The translations under genes and the position numbers were made by a program. 36,139 nucleotides of DNA from Crocinitomicaceae bacterium (GTDB taxonomy: Bacteria > Bacteroidota > Bacteroidia > Flavobacteriales_D > Crocinitomicaceae): contig JAURMC010000006.1 in NCBI GenBank assembly GCA_030830895.1, forward strand, positions 1 through 36,139. The letters are read 5' to 3'. The notes beneath the pieces are model-generated. The model worked only from the letters and a program-made list of their open reading frames with translations. It did no database searches and was not told where the DNA came from. Of the stretch, positions 1-8,231 are shown one piece after another; the stretch's first letter is position 1, and each line of letters opens with the position of its first letter.

Positions 1-606
1 ATATTCACTGTTTTGGTGGCATTAGTTGCCTTTAAAACTAGCGTACATTGGATACAAATTATTGGTATTTCAATTGGCACATTAGGAATCATTTGCCTCG
101 TAACCTCTGGAGGCAAACTAACTCTTGCAAACAGCCCCACACACATTAGTGCCATTTTAATCGGCACTTTACTTTACGGGATAAGCGTTAATACTATACG
201 TAATAAACTTAGCCATATTAGCCCACTTGAAGTAACTTCACTTGGGCTCTTTTGCATACTCCCTTTAGCGCTTTCAAGCTTTCTAATAGAGGATACCGCA
301 ACGGTTATTATGCATGCGCCATATGGATGGTTTTCCCTTGGGTATGTTTTATTATTAGGGATAATAGGCACGGCCATTTCGAACATTTACTTTAATAAAT
401 TAATCAAACTTACTTCTGCCATCTTTGCAAGTTCTGTAACTTATTTGATTCCCCTATTTGCTGTGCTTTTCGGCTTTATCATTAATGAATTTATAACATA
501 CTTTCAGTTCATATCAATGATTATTTTGCTTTCAGGGGTCTTTTTAGTCAACTTTCATGAGCTTCTCTTACGGGGAAGCCGTAAGAAAAAGCATGAGTTA
601 TTTTGA
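1..606 (+). CDS. EamA/DMT-family transporter, 3' part of gene
   Basis: Inner-membrane drug/metabolite-type transporter; substrate unknown. The reading frame is open to the left edge of the window, so the gene starts outside and about 200 C-terminal residues are visible. These are very hydrophobic, with roughly six membrane segments. The second EamA repeat is recognisable: a segment around YGISVNTIRNKL, a helix rich in small residues around GIIGTAISNIYFNKLIK, and a final pair of helices around TYLIPLFAVLFGFIINE and a Leu/Ile/Val-rich stretch ending in a basic tail (RGSRKKKHE). That order (amphipathic linker, GTA helix, P-containing helix) is typical of EamA permeases. A TTG at 13 could be read as a start, but it lies inside a membrane helix, so a start outside the window is far more likely. 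Its stop codon overlaps the upstream element of the rplU promoter. Confidence 0.8.
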   Translation: MFTVLVALVAFKTSVHWIQIIGISIGTLGIICLVTSGGKLTLANSPTHISAILIGTLLYGISVNTIRNKLSHISPLEVTSLGLFCILPLALSSFLIEDTATVIMHAPYGWFSLGYVLLLGIIGTAISNIYFNKLIKLTSAIFASSVTYLIPLFAVLFGFIINEFITYFQFISMIILLSGVFLVNFHELLLRGSRKKKHELF

Positions 607-631
607 AATTGAATATGATTTATTATCTTTG
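601..631 (+). promoter_or_regulatory. Bacteroidota-type promoter for rplU-rpmA
   Basis: TATCTTTG at 624-631 fits the -7 consensus TAnnTTTG exactly, and TTTTG at 601-605 lies 18 bp upstream, in the place of the -33 TTG element. Transcription would start near 636, giving a leader of about 22 nt before rplU. The -33 element overlaps the stop codon of the preceding transporter gene. Confidence 0.6.
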
Positions 632-657
632 CACTCCTAATTTAATTCGAGTCAAAT

Positions 658-969
658 ATGTACGCAATTGTAGAGATAGCAGGGCAGCAGTTTAAAGTGC
701 AAAAAGACCAAAAAGTATTCGTTCATCGTTTAGACGCTGAAACCGGTTCAAAAATGACTTTTGATCAGGTGTTATTGCTAGAAAAGGATGGAAAAGTTAC
801 TCTTGGCGCCCCAGCTATATCCGGTGCAAAAATCACCGCAGAAGTCCTTGACCATGTCAAAGGAGATAAAGTAATCGTTTTCAAGAAGAAACGAAGAAAA
901 GGTTATACGGTTAAAAATGGTCATCGTCAACAATTTACGGCGTTGAAAATTACAGGTATTAAAGCTTAA
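658..969 (+). CDS. rplU: 50S ribosomal protein L21
   Basis: Structural protein of the large ribosomal subunit that contacts 23S rRNA. The 103-residue length is usual for L21. The start [18 protein letters not shown] is the family's hallmark, and the basic motif [17 protein letters not shown] near residues 76-92 is the conserved RNA-binding tail. The ATG at 658 is the only sensible start, since the family begins exactly at MYAIVEI. It is followed after 22 bp by rpmA, the near-universal rplU-rpmA pair. A promoter lies immediately upstream and a terminator follows rpmA, so the two genes appear to form a self-contained operon. Confidence 0.98.
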   Translation: MYAIVEIAGQQFKVQKDQKVFVHRLDAETGSKMTFDQVLLLEKDGKVTLGAPAISGAKITAEVLDHVKGDKVIVFKKKRRKGYTVKNGHRQQFTALKITGIKA

Positions 970-991
970 TTAAATAGATAAACTATAGATC

Positions 992-1255
992 ATGGCACAT
1001 AAAAAAGGCGTCGGTAGTTCGAAGAACGGTAGAGAATCGCACAGTAAGCGACTGGGTGTAAAAATTTTTGGTGGTCAAGCCGCAATCTCAGGAAACATCA
1101 TTGTACGTCAACGTGGAACTCAGCACCATCCTGGTAACAATGTAGGAATTGGGAAAGACCATACGTTATATGCTTTAACCGACGGGTTAGTTGAATTTCG
1201 TAAGAAAAAAGATAACCGATCATTTGTTTCGGTAATTCCTTTCGAGCAATCCTAA
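992..1255 (+). CDS. rpmA: 50S ribosomal protein L27
   Basis: Large-subunit ribosomal protein whose N-terminal tail reaches the peptidyl-transferase centre. The 87-residue protein starts [20 protein letters not shown] and carries the conserved [15 protein letters not shown] segment (about residues 34-48) and GKDHTLYAL. The N-terminus begins directly with the MAHKKG form found in most bacteria; there is no cleavable N-terminal extension of the kind known in Firmicutes. It follows rplU by 22 bp and ends about 25 bp before a strong hairpin terminator. Nothing unusual. Confidence 0.98.
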   Translation: MAHKKGVGSSKNGRESHSKRLGVKIFGGQAAISGNIIVRQRGTQHHPGNNVGIGKDHTLYALTDGLVEFRKKKDNRSFVSVIPFEQS

Positions 1256-1279
1256 TTAATAATAAAGCACTAAATTATT

Positions 1280-1308
1280 AGCCCTTTCGTATCGACAGGG
1301 CTTTTTTA
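1280..1308 (+). terminator. Intrinsic terminator after rplU-rpmA
   Basis: Inverted repeat AGCCCT (1280-1285) and AGGGCT (1297-1302) with an 11-nt loop, followed directly by a run of T (1302-1307). It closes the rplU-rpmA transcript. The T-tract runs into a possible -7 element for lnt. Confidence 0.8.
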
Positions 1309-1314
1309 TTTTTG
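1307..1314 (+). promoter_or_regulatory. Possible -7 element for lnt
   Basis: TATTTTTG matches TAnnTTTG and would start transcription near 1319, about 23 nt before the lnt ATG. No clear TTG lies 18-21 bp upstream, and the motif is part of the terminator T-tract, so it could be chance. A terminator precedes lnt, so some promoter is expected here. Confidence 0.35.
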
Positions 1315-1341
1315 TTACTTTGTTTTTTAACTACAATATTC

Positions 1342-2895
1342 ATGTTACAAAGTAAGCTACTCCTGAGTGTACTCACCGGTGTTTTACTGGTGATTTCTTT
1401 TCCATTTTCAGGAAGCTTTACACCCCTAGTATTCGTTGCCTGGATTCCGTTATGGCGAATAGCCTTGGCATTACGTGAAAGAAAGCACGGCGGTCTTACC
1501 TTTTTTGGACTTGCCTATCTGTCGGTGTTTATCTTCAACCTCGGAACAACTTGGTGGATATGGAACTCAACTGCTGGAGGTGCAATCATGGCCTTTGTTT
1601 GTAATAGCCTATTAATGGCAGGATCATTGTTCCTAGGATTTATTGCCTTTCGTAAACTTAATTCAGTATGGTTTATCTCAGGGTTAAGCCTAAGTTGGAT
1701 CGTTTTTGAATTTGCCCATTTGAATTGGGAACTTTCTTGGCCTTGGTTGACCATGGGTAATTTCTTTTCTGTGAGGCCCATGTGGATTCAATGGTACGAG
1801 TATACTGGCATCCTTGGGGGTAGTATTTGGGTAATGGCCACGAATCTGTGTGTGGTATTGTTCTTGGAAAGATACAAAAGCTACCGATATGTAATAAGTT
1901 TTGTCTTATTGCTTATTATTCCTTTTTGCATATCCTTTGGAATTGAATCTTTTCAAAAAAAATCCTTGAAACCTCGCTTGAAGCAAACCCTAATTATACA
2001 GCCCAATATTGATCCTTATACGGAAAAATTCAGTTCCAACCCCGTAGCGCAACTCAAGCTCATGGTGGCTCTTGCAAAACCTTACCTAGTCCCCGGGACT
2101 TTGGTTTTAGGTCCGGAAACAGCCCTACAAGAAGCCTTTGTGGAGTCTAATTATTTTCAAACCGAAAGTGAAGAAGTACTGAATAGGACCATTAAACAGA
2201 GCCAAACCCAATGGTTGATTGGCGCATCAACGTTTCAGGTTTTTTCGAATAAACAAACCGCTGCATGCCAAGCATTGCCAAATGGGTTATATTACGAATC
2301 ATATAACACTGCCGCATGTTTGACTAACGACAAAGCGGACTTCATTCATAAATCGAAATTGGTATTAGGTGTAGAGAAAATCCCATTTTCGCAATGGCTT
2401 CCTTTTTTGGAAGAATTGTCCATTAACAACGGGGGAACTTCAGGATCATTAGGGACTGAGCCATCGCCCAAAATTTTCCGAACGAAATATGGTTTGTATG
2501 CTCCAATTATCTGTTATGAATCAATTTATGGTGCTTTTGTAGGGGAACAATGCAACCAAGGGGCGCAGCTCTTATGCATCATCACTAACGACGGGTGGTG
2601 GGGCAACACTCCAGGTCATCTTCAACATAATCAATTTTCAGCCTTACGCGCCATAGAAACTAGAAAATACGTTGTTCGATCAGCAAATACGGGAATCAGC
2701 TCGGTATGGTCGCCTCAAGGAAAATGTCTAAAATCGTTGGGTTACGGAAAGCCGGGCGTTGTTACCGCCAACATTCCTATGCTATCGGGTAGAACGTTTT
2801 ATGTAAAGTATGGTGATTACCTAGGATGGGTATGTTTCATATTATTGGCTTTATTATTTAGTGTTAAAATAATTCGGAAAAAACAGGGAGAATAA
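1342..2895 (+). CDS. lnt: Apolipoprotein N-acyltransferase
   Basis: Transfers the third acyl chain from phospholipid to the N-terminal cysteine of lipoproteins, the last step of lipoprotein maturation in the inner membrane. The protein is 517 residues from the ATG at 1342. About the first 200 residues hold several membrane segments and the conserved motif SWPWLTMGNF. A nitrilase-like domain follows, with all three expected catalytic residues: Glu of GPETALQEAF (about 259), Lys of FIHKSKLVLG (about 337) and Cys of IICYESIYG (about 391). A last membrane helix (YLGWVCFILLALLFSV) and a basic tail end the protein. A TTG start at 1312 in frame was not used because it lies beside the preceding terminator and the proposed -7 element; the ATG gives a normal N-terminus. 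A secreted CotH-protein gene follows 13 bp downstream. Confidence 0.95.
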   Translation: MLQSKLLLSVLTGVLLVISFPFSGSFTPLVFVAWIPLWRIALALRERKHGGLTFFGLAYLSVFIFNLGTTWWIWNSTAGGAIMAFVCNSLLMAGSLFLGFIAFRKLNSVWFISGLSLSWIVFEFAHLNWELSWPWLTMGNFFSVRPMWIQWYEYTGILGGSIWVMATNLCVVLFLERYKSYRYVISFVLLLIIPFCISFGIESFQKKSLKPRLKQTLIIQPNIDPYTEKFSSNPVAQLKLMVALAKPYLVPGTLVLGPETALQEAFVESNYFQTESEEVLNRTIKQSQTQWLIGASTFQVFSNKQTAACQALPNGLYYESYNTAACLTNDKADFIHKSKLVLGVEKIPFSQWLPFLEELSINNGGTSGSLGTEPSPKIFRTKYGLYAPIICYESIYGAFVGEQCNQGAQLLCIITNDGWWGNTPGHLQHNQFSALRAIETRKYVVRSANTGISSVWSPQGKCLKSLGYGKPGVVTANIPMLSGRTFYVKYGDYLGWVCFILLALLFSVKIIRKKQGE

Positions 2896-2899
2896 ATTT

Positions 2900-2907
2900 T
2901 ACCTTTG
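2900..2907 (+). promoter_or_regulatory. -7 element abutting the CotH-protein start codon
   Basis: TACCTTTG fits TAnnTTTG and ends one base before the ATG at 2909. Initiation 4-5 nt downstream would fall at about 2911-2912, on the tandem ATG-ATG that opens the gene, so the message would be leaderless. No good TTG element is seen 18-21 bp upstream (inside the end of lnt), so chance or co-transcription with lnt is also possible. Confidence 0.4.
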
Positions 2908-2908
2908 T

Positions 2909-5089
2909 ATGATGCCAAGATTAATTCATATTTGCATAATTCTACTGTTGAGTTTCCCGTTTTGGGTTATTGCACAAATTGACCATTGGGAAATGATCGT
3001 GTCGGATAATGACTCTTGGAGTTATCTTGTTCCAGATGCAACTACATCATCAAATTGGTATGACAGCAGTTATAATGTTAGTAATTGGCCAATTGGTATT
3101 GGAGGCTTTGGTTATGGCGACAACGATGACAATACAATAATTCCAAATAATTCAAAATCGATCTACTTTCGAAGGAATTTCTATATTTCGGATATCCAAT
3201 CAATCGAAAAAATTCTTTTAGCGATTGATTACGATGATGGATTTATTGCTTACCTCAATGGTAATTTTTTAGTTAGCAGGAATCTACCCCCCGGTAGTCA
3301 ACCACCATGGAATTCATTAGCCCTGTCTTCCCACGAAGCAGTAATGTATTCAGGAGGTCAACCTGAAAAATTCTATTTTTCAGAAAGTGAATTCTCAACC
3401 TTTCTAACTCAAGGGTTCAACACCTTAAGTATTGCGGTATTCAATAACACGGTAAATTCGAATGACTTGACAGGCCGTTGCTTTTTACTTGCAGGGATAT
3501 CCGATTCCTCTCAGTTTTATACAAATCCCCCCCAATGGTTTACCCCGCCAGTGGATTTGTTTTCCTCAAACCTACCCATTGTCGTTGTTAATACAAACTT
3601 CAATTCGATTCCAGATGAGCCAAAAATAGATGGTACCATGGGAATTATATATCAACACAATGGCGATACAAACTATATTACCGATCCATTCAATGAATTT
3701 TATGGGCAAATTAGGATTGAACGCAGGGGTTCTTCGTCGAACAACTTTCCTGCTAAATCCTATGGACTAGAAACTAATGGTCCAAACCAATTAAATTACA
3801 ATGTTTCAATTTTTGATTGGCCAGTAGATAATGATTGGATATTATATGCCCCCTATACAGACAAGGCCATGATAAGAAATGTACTCACTTATCAGTGGGG
3901 GCGTGACATGGGTCATTATGCACCAAGGACAAAATTATGCGAATTAATTCTTAACAATGAATACATGGGAGTTTATGTATTCATGGAACGTATAAAGGTA
4001 AATCCAGGAAGGGTAACAATAGATAAGCTTGCTTTCGAAGACACGCTGAATAATCAGTTAACCGGTGGATATATTTTAAAAGTTGACAAAACAACAGCAG
4101 GTGGAATTATTGCATGGCCTTCGCCCTATCCTCCTGCTTCGCCGGGATCAGGGACCATAGGAATTCAATTACATGATCCTGATTTCGATACAATTCACCC
4201 TTTACAATTAGCATATATCCAATCTTATTTCACAGCCTTTGAAGATGCATTAGCGGGAATTGATTATACAGATCCCGTGCTAGGGTATCAACCATTTATT
4301 AATATCAATTCATTTATTGATTTTTTCCTAGCAAATGAACTTACAAAAAACGTTGATGGCTATCGAATCTCAAGCTTTTTGTATAAAGAACGTAACAGCG
4401 AGGGGGGCAAATTGGTTGCAGGACCTTTGTGGGATTTTAATATTGCACTTGGCAACGCCAATTACTGTCAAGGAAACAGCACTTCTGGATGGGCTTCTAA
4501 TTTTAATTCAATTTGTGGCGGCGGTCTTCTTGTACCTTTCTGGTGGAATCGACTTATCAGCGACAGTACATTCGCAAATCTTACCCACTGCAGATGGCTT
4601 GAACTTAGGCAAGGGCCTTTAAGTGATAGTGTTATTATGAACGCGATTGATAGTTTTGAGATGGTGTTATCTGGTCCTTCTCAACGTCACTACATTAAAT
4701 GGCCAATTTTAGGATCATACGTATGGCCTAATAATTTTATTGGGCAAACATATGAAGAAGAAATAAACTACCTTAAAACTTGGATAACCAATCGATTATC
4801 TTGGCTTGATGCCAATATGGTTGGTGCTTGTAACAGCCTTTCTGCCCCATTAAAAAATCCAGATCAAATTAAAGTTTTTCCGAATCCGAGTGATTATAAA
4901 ATATATGTAGAGGGGATAACCAAACCCACCTTTGCTCATATTTATGCCCAAACAGGCCAATTATTGATAAGTATGCCATTAAATTATTTTACTAATGAAA
5001 TATCAACTGAAAAACTTAATAAGGGCATGTATATCCTGCAAATTGATGGTGTAACTCAGAATTTCAAAATAATAATTAATAATAAATGA
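2909..5089 (+). CDS. Secreted CotH-kinase family protein with lectin-like N-domain and T9SS tail
   Basis: CotH proteins are atypical kinases; Bacillus CotH phosphorylates spore-coat proteins. What this one modifies is unknown. Parts in order (726 residues): signal peptide 1-22; a beta-sandwich, carbohydrate-binding-like region about 28-200 containing DYDDGFIAYLNGN; CotH domain about 220-570; T9SS type A sorting domain about 650-726 (VFPNPSDYKIYVEG, then KLNKGMYILQIDG). Kinase landmarks appear intact: Lys in FPAKSYGLET (about 283), Glu in YVFMERIKV (about 360), Asp in TKNVDGYRIS (about 483) and Asp in PLWDFNIALGN (about 509). The last motif is WDFNIALG where the family usually has a form like DxDxTFG, so the second acidic residue is replaced by Asn. 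The gene overlaps the next one by 4 bp (ATGA). The start is a tandem ATG-ATG; the second ATG at 2912 is equally possible. Confidence 0.88.
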   Translation: MMPRLIHICIILLLSFPFWVIAQIDHWEMIVSDNDSWSYLVPDATTSSNWYDSSYNVSNWPIGIGGFGYGDNDDNTIIPNNSKSIYFRRNFYISDIQSIEKILLAIDYDDGFIAYLNGNFLVSRNLPPGSQPPWNSLALSSHEAVMYSGGQPEKFYFSESEFSTFLTQGFNTLSIAVFNNTVNSNDLTGRCFLLAGISDSSQFYTNPPQWFTPPVDLFSSNLPIVVVNTNFNSIPDEPKIDGTMGIIYQHNGDTNYITDPFNEFYGQIRIERRGSSSNNFPAKSYGLETNGPNQLNYNVSIFDWPVDNDWILYAPYTDKAMIRNVLTYQWGRDMGHYAPRTKLCELILNNEYMGVYVFMERIKVNPGRVTIDKLAFEDTLNNQLTGGYILKVDKTTAGGIIAWPSPYPPASPGSGTIGIQLHDPDFDTIHPLQLAYIQSYFTAFEDALAGIDYTDPVLGYQPFININSFIDFFLANELTKNVDGYRISSFLYKERNSEGGKLVAGPLWDFNIALGNANYCQGNSTSGWASNFNSICGGGLLVPFWWNRLISDSTFANLTHCRWLELRQGPLSDSVIMNAIDSFEMVLSGPSQRHYIKWPILGSYVWPNNFIGQTYEEEINYLKTWITNRLSWLDANMVGACNSLSAPLKNPDQIKVFPNPSDYKIYVEGITKPTFAHIYAQTGQLLISMPLNYFTNEISTEKLNKGMYILQIDGVTQNFKIIINNK

Positions 5090-5838
5090 AAAACCTCATA
5101 ATAATAGGCGCAATAATAATGAGCGCATTATCTTGTAAAAAAATCGAAGGGCCAGGAGGCACCTCGGTAATTCGTGGAACGGTAAAAGGTAGCAGCTTTA
5201 GCTCAGGAAAACATGAAGTTATACAAGTGATATGTACTGCGGGAATTGAACTTGAACATGGCGACTATTGGATATTAAACACAGGAGACCCCTTAAAACA
5301 ATATTACATATACTATTCAAATCCAACATGGATTAGTAATGCCGACCCAGCTTTGCAAGGACGAATTGGCATTATGGTTAGCTTTAATTACTCTGATTCA
5401 AATACAGAAATTGCAGAAAATACGCAAGCAGCTATTGCTGCAACCACCGGCACACCCTTTACTAGTTTTGTGAGCAATGACATTATTACGCTCACCGAAA
5501 ACAGTTTTATTAATATTCCAGATCCGGATAATGGAACAACATCATTCGGCATCGACGTGGCTACGCAAGGAAAACCTGAGGAAAGCACCAATGGAATTCC
5601 ATTAGCAAATAAGCGTGTTTATATTATTTATGGAAAGAATGAATTCGCAGCTAACGATGTTCGAACTGATGAAGCGGGTCGATTTTCATTTGAAGGGCTT
5701 CAAATTGGTAGTTATAAGGTTTATGTGCTTTCAAAGGACTCACTTAATGAAGAAGTTTATTTTCGAATTCAGCATGAAGTATCAATCGATGCTGCTAAAA
5801 AAATAGTCGAAACACCAACCTTCAATGTTCAATATTGA
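5086..5838 (+). CDS. Lipoprotein with C-terminal carboxypeptidase-regulatory-like domain
   Basis: Function unknown. The 250-residue protein has a lipoprotein signal ending ALSC, with the lipidated Cys at about residue 17 followed by KKIEG. Residues about 26-165 look like a beta-rich domain (GDYWILNTGDP, LQGRIGIMVSFNY, then a stretch of alternating Thr and Asn). From memory similar segments occur in Bacteroidota surface proteins, but I cannot name the family firmly. Residues about 172-245 resemble a carboxypeptidase regulatory-like (transthyretin-fold) domain: GIPLANKRVYI, TDEAGRFSFEGLQIGSYKVYV. The start overlaps the CotH gene by 4 bp and the stop overlaps the DUF2490-like gene by 1 bp, so the three are translationally coupled. 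Inference: a cell-surface or periplasmic partner of the CotH protein or the outer-membrane protein. Confidence 0.75.
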   Translation: MKNLIIIGAIIMSALSCKKIEGPGGTSVIRGTVKGSSFSSGKHEVIQVICTAGIELEHGDYWILNTGDPLKQYYIYYSNPTWISNADPALQGRIGIMVSFNYSDSNTEIAENTQAAIAATTGTPFTSFVSNDIITLTENSFINIPDPDNGTTSFGIDVATQGKPEESTNGIPLANKRVYIIYGKNEFAANDVRTDEAGRFSFEGLQIGSYKVYVLSKDSLNEEVYFRIQHEVSIDAAKKIVETPTFNVQY

Positions 5839-6524
5839 TGTCCTTGAGAGTATATTTTTTGGCCATTTTTCTACCATTATTTGGGTTTTCACAACACCGG
5901 ACATGGCTTGGTGTTGAAGTGAATCTAAAGCCCATAAAAAAAACAAAACTTTCTTTGGAGTTTCAACATCGCATGCACGGTTTTACTAATTGGAACAGGT
6001 CTTTCATTGAAGCAAAATATGCCGCAAAAGTTAATTCAGGCGTTTCTATTTTTACATCCCAACGTGCAGGGATTAATCAGAACCCTTACAGTTCTTTAGA
6101 TTTAAAAACCACAACATATCATTTCAGAACCTCAATTGGCATTGAATTAAAACCAATAAATTGGTTTACCGATAAATCTCGTTTCCAAATAGGAATATGT
6201 GAACAAATACAATTTAATCAATGGAAATTTGAAAGAAATAATAACCTATTTCGGAGTAAAATCAGCGTCAAATATGATTTTAAAGACTTCCCCCTGACAC
6301 CGTTTATGAATTGGGAGCATTTTTACGATTTTAATAGGGATATTACGTATCTTGAGAATGAAATAATAATTAGTGGAGGAACAACAGCATTTCGTTCCTT
6401 TGGTGGCTGTATCATTGAACTTCCGAAATCACAAGAGGTACAAATATCCATAGGGCGTAATAAAGATTATCTCCGTGAAATTTCACGAATCATTCTTGCT
6501 ATAAAATACTCTGTTAACATCTAA
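5838..6524 (+). CDS. DUF2490-like outer-membrane beta-barrel protein
   Basis: Function unknown. The 228-residue protein has a signal peptide (MSLRVYFLAIFLPLFGFSQ) and then alternating, aromatic-rich beta strands starting with HRTWLGVEVNLKPIKKTKLSLEF and ending in the strand RIILAIKYSVNI, as expected for a small outer-membrane barrel. The opening W-x-G-x-E, followed by a 'polar strand then FQHRM' pattern, and the overall length fit DUF2490, a Bacteroidota family that often lies near CotH, VTC or DUF4956 genes (family knowledge, not checked by search). The ATG at 5838 shares its A with the TGA of the lipoprotein gene (TGATG). A TTG one codon upstream is a less likely start. No VTC or DUF4956 gene is found beside it here. 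It is the last gene of the plus-strand operon and faces the minus-strand susD. Confidence 0.7.
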   Translation: MSLRVYFLAIFLPLFGFSQHRTWLGVEVNLKPIKKTKLSLEFQHRMHGFTNWNRSFIEAKYAAKVNSGVSIFTSQRAGINQNPYSSLDLKTTTYHFRTSIGIELKPINWFTDKSRFQIGICEQIQFNQWKFERNNNLFRSKISVKYDFKDFPLTPFMNWEHFYDFNRDITYLENEIIISGGTTAFRSFGGCIIELPKSQEVQISIGRNKDYLREISRIILAIKYSVNI

Positions 6525-6599
6525 TTACCAACTTATTTCTACAGTCACTGTGCCATAGCGCAAGAACAAACAAGCATTCTTTTCATAGGCAGCACATAC

Positions 6600-6629
6600 A
6601 AAAAAGGGGGGCCTTTCGGCACACCCCTT
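6600..6629 (-). terminator. Terminator after susD
   Basis: Read on the minus strand: GGGG, then GCC-GAAA-GGC with a stable GAAA tetraloop, then CCCCCC and a run of six T (6605 down to 6600). It lies about 20 bp past the susD stop. On the plus strand the hairpin forms too but lacks a T-run, so stopping of the convergent CotH/DUF2490 operon here is only possible. Confidence 0.75.
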
Positions 6630-6649
6630 CTCCATCAATCAACATTTTA

Positions 6650-8221
6650 CTAGTACCCTTGATTCTGAATCAGGTTTGGATTTAGAATAATATCAGATGT
6701 TGGTAGTGGGTACAACTCTAAATATGAGTCTATTCCAATTCCCGCCACATCACCGCCTTTAAACGGCCACACATAGGCAGAACCGGCAAACAATCCAAAG
6801 CGAATTAAATCTGTTCTTCGTGTTCCCTCCCACTGCATTTCACGCGCACGCTCATCAATGATATCAGACAAAGTAACTGTGGCCAAATTGTGCAGATTAT
6901 CGCCGTAGGCGCGCTCACGAATCGAATTCATGTATTGTAGAGCGGTACCTTGATCGCCAAGACGCAAACTTGCTTCTGCCATCATTAAATACACATCACC
7001 CAAACGGAACATTGGAAAATCAATATCAGTATGGGGAGAATTCGCATTGTTAGATGCCGTTTGGCCGGAACTTGTTACATTTTTAAATTTAGGGTTCGCA
7101 TACCCTTGGGTAAATGTTCCTAGGGTGGTGATGTCTTTGGTTTGACCCGCAGTGTAAAATAAGTAACGAGAATCTTCCGTGGTATCCGCAAATTTGTTTA
7201 CCAAGGCTTCGGTTGCTCTCAACCCAGCCCACTTCCCATTAACTCCATAATCAGCGGCTACCATGGAACCTCCTAGAGAGGCACAAACCAAGAATGTTGT
7301 ACCACCCCAAGTTTGAGCATAAAGGCCATCATATACAACCGGGAAAATAATTTCAGGTGATGAATGATTATCCGCCAAAAATAACTCTTGATAATTATCA
7401 TCTAAGATGAAAGGACCTGCATCGATAATTTTTTGGCAATAGTCTTTACAATCTGCCCATCGCGCTGTTCCGGTATACACTTCAGCATTCAAATACAACT
7501 TAGCTAACAAAGCTTGTGCTGCCGCTTTGGACGCATGGCCATATACCACGGAAGAGGCTGGGGTTAGGCTTGGCTCAACGGCTAAAAGTTCTGATTCCAC
7601 ATACGCAAATAAGTCTGCCCGTGTGATTCGTTCTGGTTGAAAAGCTCCAACTTTATCATTCTCATCAACAAACGGAACATTACCAAATAAATCCATGGCA
7701 TGATAATAACTCAATGCCCTTAAAAATCTAGCTTCGTTGCGGTACATACGGATCATCTGCTTGTCGCTTTCACTGAACCCTCTCTCCTCTAATTTCCCAT
7801 CGTTTGCTTGACCAATGAATTCATTACATAAGGTGATTTGATAATAGATGCGATAGTACATTCCTTTAACCCACACATTCTCTGCATTGATATCATTCTT
7901 AACCAATTCAGGAATTCCTGGGTCATTCCATCCACAAACCGCTTCATCTGTAGGTAATTCCTGCAAATTCCAAAGTACACGCACATATGCCGAGAAGCCC
8001 TCATCGATGCCCGCAATGTCGGCTTGTCCTGCAGGACCCTGATTTCCAGTCATGGAAAGGCCGGAATACAATTTTGCCAATACTTTAATGTAATTGTTTG
8101 GGTCTTTGTATACGGTTTCTGCATTTAGCCCGTATTTTGGGGATTGATTTAATTGTTTATTACAAGAGAAACCGAGTAACAAGGTTCCTAGTAATGCAGT
8201 ATATAAAATTGACTTTTTCAT
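6650..8221 (-). CDS. susD: SusD/RagB-family outer-membrane nutrient-binding lipoprotein
   Basis: Surface lipoprotein that forms the lid of the SusC importer and binds the glycan; the neighbours point to an alpha-glucan. The protein is 523 residues from the ATG at 8221: MKKSILYTALLG, then a lipobox ending GFSC with Cys at about 20. Family features include NYIKVLAKLYSGL near the N-terminus, a TPR-like helical middle (MIRMYRNEARFLRALSYYHAMDLFGNVPF is the typical SusD block), and the closing block YMNSIRERAYG ... IDERAREMQWEGTRRTDLIRFG, with a C-terminal DIILNPNLIQNQGY. An in-frame ATG at 8242 was rejected because it overlaps the end of susC and would spoil the signal peptide. The gap from susC is 10 bp, so the two are co-transcribed. 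Confidence 0.95.
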   Translation of the reverse strand: MKKSILYTALLGTLLLGFSCNKQLNQSPKYGLNAETVYKDPNNYIKVLAKLYSGLSMTGNQGPAGQADIAGIDEGFSAYVRVLWNLQELPTDEAVCGWNDPGIPELVKNDINAENVWVKGMYYRIYYQITLCNEFIGQANDGKLEERGFSESDKQMIRMYRNEARFLRALSYYHAMDLFGNVPFVDENDKVGAFQPERITRADLFAYVESELLAVEPSLTPASSVVYGHASKAAAQALLAKLYLNAEVYTGTARWADCKDYCQKIIDAGPFILDDNYQELFLADNHSSPEIIFPVVYDGLYAQTWGGTTFLVCASLGGSMVAADYGVNGKWAGLRATEALVNKFADTTEDSRYLFYTAGQTKDITTLGTFTQGYANPKFKNVTSSGQTASNNANSPHTDIDFPMFRLGDVYLMMAEASLRLGDQGTALQYMNSIRERAYGDNLHNLATVTLSDIIDERAREMQWEGTRRTDLIRFGLFAGSAYVWPFKGGDVAGIGIDSYLELYPLPTSDIILNPNLIQNQGY

Positions 8222-8231
8222 GATCGTTAAT

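Noticed and set aside
4335..4622. A 95-codon open frame within the first CotH gene, same strand
   Set aside because: Fully nested in another frame of a well-supported gene; no family features.
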